Shown: piece by piece, positions 59,139-64,000 of the stretch
Position numbering within the stretch: position 1 is the stretch's first letter
How the letters are laid out: every line of letters starts with the position of its first letter
Origin: Pseudomonadota bacterium
GTDB lineage: Bacteria > Pseudomonadota > Gammaproteobacteria > Ga0077536
Length of the DNA: 64,000 nt
Assembly: GCA_016719885.1 (NCBI GenBank)
Contig: JADJYF010000026.1
Span: 434,001-498,000, forward strand
Reading direction: 5' to 3'
Notes under the pieces: model-generated
The model's database searches: none
What the model was told of the DNA's origin: nothing
The model's input: the letters and a program-made list of their open reading frames with translations, nothing else
Position numbers and translations under genes: made by a program

Positions 59139-60157
59139 CACGCAGGCACTCCGCGCAGACGCATCATCAGGCGCTGCACCTTCCAGCTGCGCGCGAGCCA
59201 CTTGGGCAATAGCGGCGGTGAGTTATCGACCACGAGTTCATTTTCGAAGGATGCAAGCCACTCCACCCCGCGCTCGCGCAGGCTGTACTCCCACACACTT
59301 CTATTCTTGTGATAGTTGCCACCGGTCATCGTCACCGGCACGCCCAGCAGGGCTCCGCCAATCGCGGAATGGAGGCGATTGGTGAATATTCGCGACGCAA
59401 AGGCGTGAACACGTATCCAATGGCCCAGCGACGCGCAGTAGTAGGCAGGGTCCATCTCCACCACCCCCCGATATCGTCTGGCGGCGTTCTGCGGCGCCTC
59501 GTCGTCGCGACGATTGACCAGAAGCACATAACGCGGACTCGGGGGGCGCGTGAGTCCGCCCATGCGCAGCAAATCCTCCTGCCTCAATTGCAGCGCTGTG
59601 TCGTGGTCAAGATGCAAATGAACATTCGGGGTCGGGAAATCCTTAAGGTAGTCGACACTGGCCTGCTCCCTCACATACAGATGCACCTCGCGCGCACGCG
59701 ATTCCGCCAGGGCCACACGCAATCGTTCAGCCACCACCGGCGTTTCGGTCTCGCATGTCTGCGGCCCCTGCACCACCAATGCATCAGGGATGCTCAAGGC
59801 GGCGACGAAATTCTTGAGTGCACGTCCGCTACCCCATTGATTCAGACCGCCGCCGCCGTGCAGGTAGACGGCCGCACCGGAGCCAATACTGGTCGGAACG
59901 AAGTTCTCGGCATCAAAATGACGGCAGCGCAAACCGAGCCGCCCAGCCAAAGCCTCGGCGCCCGCGTAAATCAGTTGGTCCCCCAGATTGCCTCCGGGGC
60001 GCACGAAATGCCATTCGCGCTGGCGATGCAGGGTCAGCAGAGTTTCGAGGCGCGTTGATTCATCTTCCAATCTGGACATTCGCACCGGCCTCGGATTTCG
60101 ATTTTCGTCGCTATTGGCGAACCCGGGAATCGGCGCCTGGATCCTACCCGGGGACAT
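59138..60157 (-). CDS. Polysaccharide pyruvyl transferase family protein
   Basis: The product of about 339 aa resembles WcaK/CsaB/ExoV-type enzymes that add pyruvate ketals to sugars. It has FVRPGGNLGDQLIYAGAEAL (the GN-GD type opening), VYLHGGGGLNQWGSG, the mid-section VVQGPQTCETET, and the C-terminal SRIFTNRLHSAIGGALLGVPVTMTGGNYHKNRSVWEYSL. It is first in the three-gene operon with a GT2 and the flippase. The start is uncertain: a GTG at 60196, ATG at 60157 and ATG at 60079 are all in frame. Confidence 0.82.
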   Translation of the reverse strand: MSPGRIQAPIPGFANSDENRNPRPVRMSRLEDESTRLETLLTLHRQREWHFVRPGGNLGDQLIYAGAEALAGRLGLRCRHFDAENFVPTSIGSGAAVYLHGGGGLNQWGSGRALKNFVAALSIPDALVVQGPQTCETETPVVAERLRVALAESRAREVHLYVREQASVDYLKDFPTPNVHLHLDHDTALQLRQEDLLRMGGLTRPPSPRYVLLVNRRDDEAPQNAARRYRGVVEMDPAYYCASLGHWIRVHAFASRIFTNRLHSAIGGALLGVPVTMTGGNYHKNRSVWEYSLRERGVEWLASFENELVVDNSPPLLPKWLARSWKVQRLMMRLRGVPA

Positions 60158-60423
60158 GGACAGCTTCTCGTGCACCTGCGATGGGCCACTGACCACAACC
60201 GCTCAGCCAATCGTTTAGCGGCCGCGGGCCACGGTGATTAAGGCGCGCCTGCGTCCGCGGCCGGGATTATATCGCGGGGGAGCTGTACCTTGGACACGGG
60301 AGGCCATGACACGCCACGTTCAGACACATCGCTGATTTGAGGCTCCCAAGACGTGCGGATTGGACGCGGTCGTCGCGCAGCCCCCTCCCTGGTGGAGCGG
60401 GCTGCTGAAATGAGCCACTTGCT

Positions 60424-61062
60424 TCAATGCATATTGACGTAACGAATGACGTGCCGGAGATCGGCGAGGATATCCTTGTATTCGACGTTCGGCGCGTAAC
60501 TCAGCACCAGGTTGCCGCGGGGATCGATGAGAAAGTAAGCGGCTCGTGCGGCTTCAATCTCGGTGCCGGGGCGCATTTGCCCGACCAGCGCCTGCAGCGC
60601 CTGCTCCGGACCGGCGATGATGCGCGTGAGCGTGTCGTCTTCCATGCGCGCCCGCCATGCTGCATCGGCGGGCGGAACGGTCAGCACTCCCACCACCTGC
60701 GCCTTGTTGGCGTCTTCGCTCAAGGCGCGGCGTACGCGCTGCAAGGTACCTAACGGCACGTCGCAGCGCGCGTCACACGGCGTGGTTCCCAGCCATGCCA
60801 GCGTCCACTTGCCCTGCAGCGCCTCGAGCCCGAAACGCTGTCCTTTCAAATCGACGAACTCGGTGGCCGCGAGCGGCACGACCGGCTCGTACAGTGTGCC
60901 GTGCTGGGAATGTCCCTGCGGCCGCAGTTGCGGATAGCTCAGCAACAGCCAGGCGCCGACGAAAGGCAGCCCGCACAGCAGGATTAAGGCCACCAGGGTG
61001 AATTGATTGCGCGGCACTGCCGCGCCATTGGCATTTGCTTCGCGCGGCGCCTGGATGCTCAT
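60424..61062 (-). CDS. SCO1/SenC-like thioredoxin-fold protein of the cytochrome oxidase operon
   Basis: The 212-aa product has one N-terminal membrane anchor (LVALILLCGLPFVGAWLLL) and a periplasmic thioredoxin-like domain (FVDLKGQRFGLEALQGKWTLAWLGTTPCDARCDVPLG). The CxxxC copper or redox pair of SCO proteins is kept (C-D-A-R-C), but where SCO proteins have a copper-ligand His before the FLIDP strand, this reads EAARAAYFLIDPRGNL. It may therefore act as a thiol reductant for CuA assembly or have another role. The ATG overlaps the SURF1 stop (ATGA). It is the last gene of the visible cox cluster. Confidence 0.8.
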   Translation of the reverse strand: MSIQAPREANANGAAVPRNQFTLVALILLCGLPFVGAWLLLSYPQLRPQGHSQHGTLYEPVVPLAATEFVDLKGQRFGLEALQGKWTLAWLGTTPCDARCDVPLGTLQRVRRALSEDANKAQVVGVLTVPPADAAWRARMEDDTLTRIIAGPEQALQALVGQMRPGTEIEAARAAYFLIDPRGNLVLSYAPNVEYKDILADLRHVIRYVNMH

Positions 61063-61811
61063 GGCTTGCCTGTCTCCATCATCAGGGTCGTTCGGCGACG
61101 GCCGCTCCACCACAAGCGCAGCGCGACCAGCGCAACGATGCCGGCAAACGAAAACCACTGCACCGCGTAGCCTAGGTGCATGCCGCGCTTTTCCTCGAGG
61201 GCTGGCCGGAAGCGCAACAAAGCGCCATCCGCCGCCGCGTCTTCGCGCAACACCACGCCATCCATCAGCGGCCCGGCCTTGGCGGCGAGCCGTTGCCAGT
61301 CGAGATAAGGCCAGAGCGGGCCAACCATGGCGGCTTCGGGGGCCTCACCGAGGAACGCGCTGCGCACCGGCGGCTGGTCGAGAAAGCCGCGCAGTTGCAG
61401 TTCACCCTCGGGTAACGGCGCCTCGGCCAGCCGCGCGTGATCCTGCGACCACGGCACCCAACCGCGCTCGACCAGCAGGCGCCGCGGCTCGCCGGCCACC
61501 GCGAACGGCGCATATACCGCAGCCCCGGCACGGCCATCATGCACGCGGTTGTCGAGCAGTACCTGCGCGCCCGCCACGAAGCGTCCGCGCACCACCACCG
61601 GCCGAAAGCGCAATTCGTCGCGATAGGTAAAGCCCGGCAAGAGTTCGAAGGCCTGCGCCTCCATGCGCTCCGCCATCTGGGCGTGCAGTCGCTGCTTGTC
61701 GTCGGCGCGCTCGAGTTGCCAGACCCCGAGGCGCGCGCACACCAGCACCGCAATTGCACTCAGGATACCGAGCACCAGCGGCGGGCGACGCGCTGCGGGG
61801 CCCGGCGGCAT
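61059..61811 (-). CDS. SURF1-family cytochrome oxidase biogenesis protein
   Basis: The 250-aa product has the SURF1 layout: an N-terminal membrane helix (VLGILSAIAVLVCARLGVWQLERADDKQ), a periplasmic domain with the signatures FRPVVVRGRF, LLVERGWVPW and GPLWPYLDWQRLA, and a C-terminal helix (LGYAVQWFSFAGIVALVALRLWWSGRRR). It helps insert heme a into subunit I. It is stop/start coupled to the SCO-like gene. A degraded copy of part of it lies at 55.2-55.4 kb. Confidence 0.93.
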   Translation of the reverse strand: MPPGPAARRPPLVLGILSAIAVLVCARLGVWQLERADDKQRLHAQMAERMEAQAFELLPGFTYRDELRFRPVVVRGRFVAGAQVLLDNRVHDGRAGAAVYAPFAVAGEPRRLLVERGWVPWSQDHARLAEAPLPEGELQLRGFLDQPPVRSAFLGEAPEAAMVGPLWPYLDWQRLAAKAGPLMDGVVLREDAAADGALLRFRPALEEKRGMHLGYAVQWFSFAGIVALVALRLWWSGRRRTTLMMETGKP

Positions 61812-61814
61812 CGC

Positions 61815-62030
61815 CTATAGCCCGTGCGGTTGAATCAGGCCCAGGAATGCGCCGGCGATCAACATTACGAACAGGATCAGCGCGAGGCTGACGCGAATCG
61901 ACAAGGCACGCGCGACGCGGGTCTTGTCCTTGTCGCCGTGATCGCGCGACAGGAAATACAGCGCCTCGAGCAGCACGCCGGCGGTCAGCAGCATGAGCAC
62001 GATGGCCGGCAGTTTGAATACGATCCCCAT
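61815..62030 (-). CDS. DUF2909-type twin transmembrane protein
   Basis: The 71-aa product has two membrane helices (KLPAIVLMLLTAGVLLEALYFL and ALSIRVSLALILFVMLIAGAFLGLI) joined by a charged loop (SRDHGDKDKTRVAR). This small protein is typically encoded between coxC and SURF1 in gammaproteobacteria. Its role is unknown, presumably in oxidase assembly. It lies 3 bp upstream of the SURF1 gene. Confidence 0.88.
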   Translation of the reverse strand: MGIVFKLPAIVLMLLTAGVLLEALYFLSRDHGDKDKTRVARALSIRVSLALILFVMLIAGAFLGLIQPHGL

Positions 62031-62070
62031 CTCTCCCCTCCCCTTACGAGCGTCAGCGCCCGCCTTTCAT

Positions 62071-62934
62071 TTACATGATGTACACGAAAATGAACAAGCC
62101 CAGCCACACCACGTCGACGAAGTGCCAGTACCAGGCAACGGCCTCGAAGGCGAAGTGATTCTGAGGGGTGAAATGCCCTTTCAAGCTGCGCCCGAGCACC
62201 GCTGCCAGCATGATGGAACCGACCGTCACGTGCAAACCGTGAAAGCCGGTCAGCATGAAGAAGGTCGACCCGTACACGCCCGACTTCAGGGTGAGATGCA
62301 GATGGGTGTAAGCCTCCTGGTATTCCATCGCCTGCATCACCACGAAGATCAGACCGAGCGCGATGGTCAGCGCCAGGCCGCGGATCAGCAGGGCGCGGTT
62401 CTCGGTCTTCAGTCCCCAGTGGGCCCAGGTGATGGTGGCGCCGCTGGTCAGCAGGATGACGGTATTGATGGCCGGCACGCCCCATGCCGACATCGGCGTG
62501 AACTCGTCCTTCAAACCCGGCGCGGTGCGCGGCCATTCAGCGAAGAACTGGTTGTAGAGCAGCTCGTTGGTGCCCGCCAGGTAGCCATTGCCCGTCAACC
62601 AGTCGGCGGCGACGTTGCGCAAGTAATAGAGCGAGGCAAAGAACGCCAGGAAGAAGAAGAATTCCGAGGCGATGAACCACACCATGCCCTGGCGAAACGA
62701 ACTGTCGACGGCATCGTTGTACAAGCCCTCGGAGTTCTCTCGCACGATGTCGCCGAACCAGGCGAACATGAGGTAGGCGAACAAGGCCAACCCCAGGATC
62801 ACGAACACCATGCCCGGCCACAGTCCATTGATGGTCAGCGCCGTACCGAGCAACAGGCTGAACAAGGCCAGCGTCATGAGGATCGGCCACGGGCTCGGCT
62901 CAGGCAGGTAGTATTTCGAGACTTGCTCAGACAT
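62071..62934 (-). CDS. coxC: Cytochrome c oxidase subunit III
   Basis: The 287-aa product (MSEQVSKYYLPEPSPWPIL) has seven membrane helices and the subunit III landmarks WFGDIVRENSEGLY, GMVWFIASEFFFFLAFFASLYY, GATITWAHWGL, GVYGSTFFMLTGFHGLHVTVG and HFAFEAVAWYWHFVDVVWLGLF. It stabilises the proton-pumping core of the aa3 oxidase. The ATG at 62934 is preferred over a TTG two codons earlier. Confidence 0.96.
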   Translation of the reverse strand: MSEQVSKYYLPEPSPWPILMTLALFSLLLGTALTINGLWPGMVFVILGLALFAYLMFAWFGDIVRENSEGLYNDAVDSSFRQGMVWFIASEFFFFLAFFASLYYLRNVAADWLTGNGYLAGTNELLYNQFFAEWPRTAPGLKDEFTPMSAWGVPAINTVILLTSGATITWAHWGLKTENRALLIRGLALTIALGLIFVVMQAMEYQEAYTHLHLTLKSGVYGSTFFMLTGFHGLHVTVGSIMLAAVLGRSLKGHFTPQNHFAFEAVAWYWHFVDVVWLGLFIFVYIM

Positions 62935-62941
62935 CGTCAAT

Positions 62942-63535
62942 TCATCCCTTGCTGTTGGAGGGCGCCGGCGCCGGCCCGTGTTCGGGATCCGCCGCGTGGC
63001 GCAGGAAGGTGTAGGAAAGCGTCAGCGCGTCGATGTCGTCCGGCAGTTTGGGCGACACCATGAAACGCACCACCAACTCCTTGCTCTCGCCCGGCGCGAC
63101 CGCTTGATCCTGGAAACAGAAACACTCGGTCTTGGTAAAGTGGGCAGAGGCCTGCCACGGCAGCACCGTGGCGATGGCGCGTCCGACGATGGTCTGGTTG
63201 GAGCGATTGCGCACGTGGAACGTCATTTCCTGCATCTGGCCCGGATGCAGGGCCAGGCGCGGCTGGTCGACGCTGAATTCCCACGGCAGGTCGGCCGGCA
63301 CGTTGGTATCGAAACGCACTGTCACCTGCCGCGCCTGCGGCGCTTCGGTGCCCGACACGGTGCGAGCCACGTCGGCCGACGCGCTCTGGATACCGACCGC
63401 GTCGCACAACAACGAGTACAGCGGCGCAAGCGCGAAGCCGAAGCCGAACATCAGCGCCGCCAAGCCGCCCAGCCACAGCGCGGTGCGGCTTCCGCGCGGC
63501 TTGGGGGTCGCGCGGCTGGTGTCGTCGGTGACCAT
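62942..63535 (-). CDS. ctaG: Cytochrome c oxidase copper-assembly protein CtaG/Cox11
   Basis: The 197-aa product has an N-terminal anchor (ALWLGGLAALMFGFGFALAPLYSLLCDAVG) and an immunoglobulin-like periplasmic domain with the copper site motif KTECFCFQDQ. VRFDTNVPADLPWEF and DALTLSYTFLRH are further family marks. It delivers copper to CuB of subunit I. It lies 7 bp before coxC. Confidence 0.95.
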   Translation of the reverse strand: MVTDDTSRATPKPRGSRTALWLGGLAALMFGFGFALAPLYSLLCDAVGIQSASADVARTVSGTEAPQARQVTVRFDTNVPADLPWEFSVDQPRLALHPGQMQEMTFHVRNRSNQTIVGRAIATVLPWQASAHFTKTECFCFQDQAVAPGESKELVVRFMVSPKLPDDIDALTLSYTFLRHAADPEHGPAPAPSNSKG

Positions 63536-63548
63536 GAACGGCGCGGCC

Positions 63549-64000
63549 TTATTTCACCACCGGCGGTTCGGTGAAGCTGTGGAAAGGCGGCGGCGAAGGC
63601 AAGGTCCACTCGAGACCATTGGACGCTTCCCACACGCCGTCGCTCGCCTTCTCACCGCCGCGTATGCACTTGATGATGATGATGGGCAGCAGGATCTGGC
63701 TGATTCCGAAGATGAACGCGCCAAGGCTCGACATCTTGTTGAACTCGGTGAACACCAGGTTGTAGTCGACGATACGGCGCGGCATGCCCGCCAGCCCCAG
63801 GAAATGCTGGGGGAAGAACGTCAGGTTGAAGCCCACCATGGTCAGCCAGAAGAACAGCTTGGCGAGCTTCTCGTCGTACATGTGACCGGTCCATTTCGGC
63901 AACCAGAAGAAGGTGCCGGCATACAGGCCGAACAAGGCGCCCGGAATCAAGGCATAGTGGAAGTGCGCGACCACGAAATAGCTGTCGTGGTACTGGATGT
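63549..64000 (-). CDS. coxA: Cytochrome c oxidase subunit I, C-terminal part (cut by window edge)
   Basis: The visible 3' 449 coding bases encode the heme a3-proximal HDSYFVVAHFHYALIPGALFGLYAGTFFWLPKWTG segment, which includes the heme ligands of helix X. The final helices (FFWLTMVGFNLTFFPQHFLGLAGMPRR, SLGAFIFGISQILLPIIII) and the cytosolic tail WTLPSPPPFHSFTEPPVVK follow. The frame runs off the right edge. Confidence 0.96.
   Translation of the reverse strand, partial: IQYHDSYFVVAHFHYALIPGALFGLYAGTFFWLPKWTGHMYDEKLAKLFFWLTMVGFNLTFFPQHFLGLAGMPRRIVDYNLVFTEFNKMSSLGAFIFGISQILLPIIIIKCIRGGEKASDGVWEASNGLEWTLPSPPPFHSFTEPPVVK

Overview
The window is GC-rich, densely coded bacterial DNA, most likely from a gammaproteobacterium (a betaproteobacterium is not excluded). 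The reasons are the thrS-infC-rpmI-rplT-pheS-pheT-ihfA-merR block, the coxA-ctaG-coxC-DUF2909-SURF1-SCO-like cytochrome oxidase order, and an XrtA/PEP-CTERM exopolysaccharide regulatory set (prsT, prsR, prsK, TIGR03013 glycosyltransferase). Poly-G/C tracts and one frameshift inside a tandem-repeat gene suggest a draft or metagenome assembly.

Layout. 1-4.5 kb: the 5' end of an unidentified gene, the TPR lipoprotein PrsT, and a divergent secreted PEP-CTERM protein with a textbook sigma-54 promoter. 4.6-31.3 kb: a type I secretion locus read on the minus strand, TolC-like outer membrane protein, ABC transporter, HlyD-like adaptor, then two giant substrates. The first substrate (about 5,337 aa, split by a 1-nt shift) has 41 cadherin-like domains, 24 of them in three copies of an exact 2,481-bp block. 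The second (1,685 aa) carries RTX repeats. Both end in the same FG-GAP/C-terminal module, nearly identical at DNA level. 31.5-36.6 kb: PrsR, PrsK and a PEP-CTERM-associated sugar transferase with its own sigma-54 promoter. 36.8-41.1 kb: hybrid kinase, Hpt protein and sigma-54 response regulator, together a complete phosphorelay. 41.2-43.6 kb: glmS and a Sel1-repeat lipoprotein.

43.7-54.9 kb is core genome: tRNA-Pro, merR-like gene, ihfA, pheT, pheS, rplT, rpmI, infC (which appears to start at AUA), thrS, tRNA-Val, uvrB, a class I aminotransferase and tRNA-Asn. 54.9-60.2 kb is an accessory glycan island of lower GC: two related GT2 glycosyltransferases, a flippase and a pyruvyl-transferase-like protein. 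Its left edge holds a decayed chimera of the SURF1 and SCO-like genes, whose intact copies lie just beyond its right edge in the same orientation. 60.4-64 kb: cytochrome c oxidase assembly and structural genes, ending inside coxA.

Taken together, much of the window serves the cell surface. PrsK/PrsR and sigma-54 probably control exopolysaccharide priming and the PEP-CTERM protein, GlmS supplies amino-sugar precursor, the T1SS exports the giant adhesins, and the island may modify a surface glycan.
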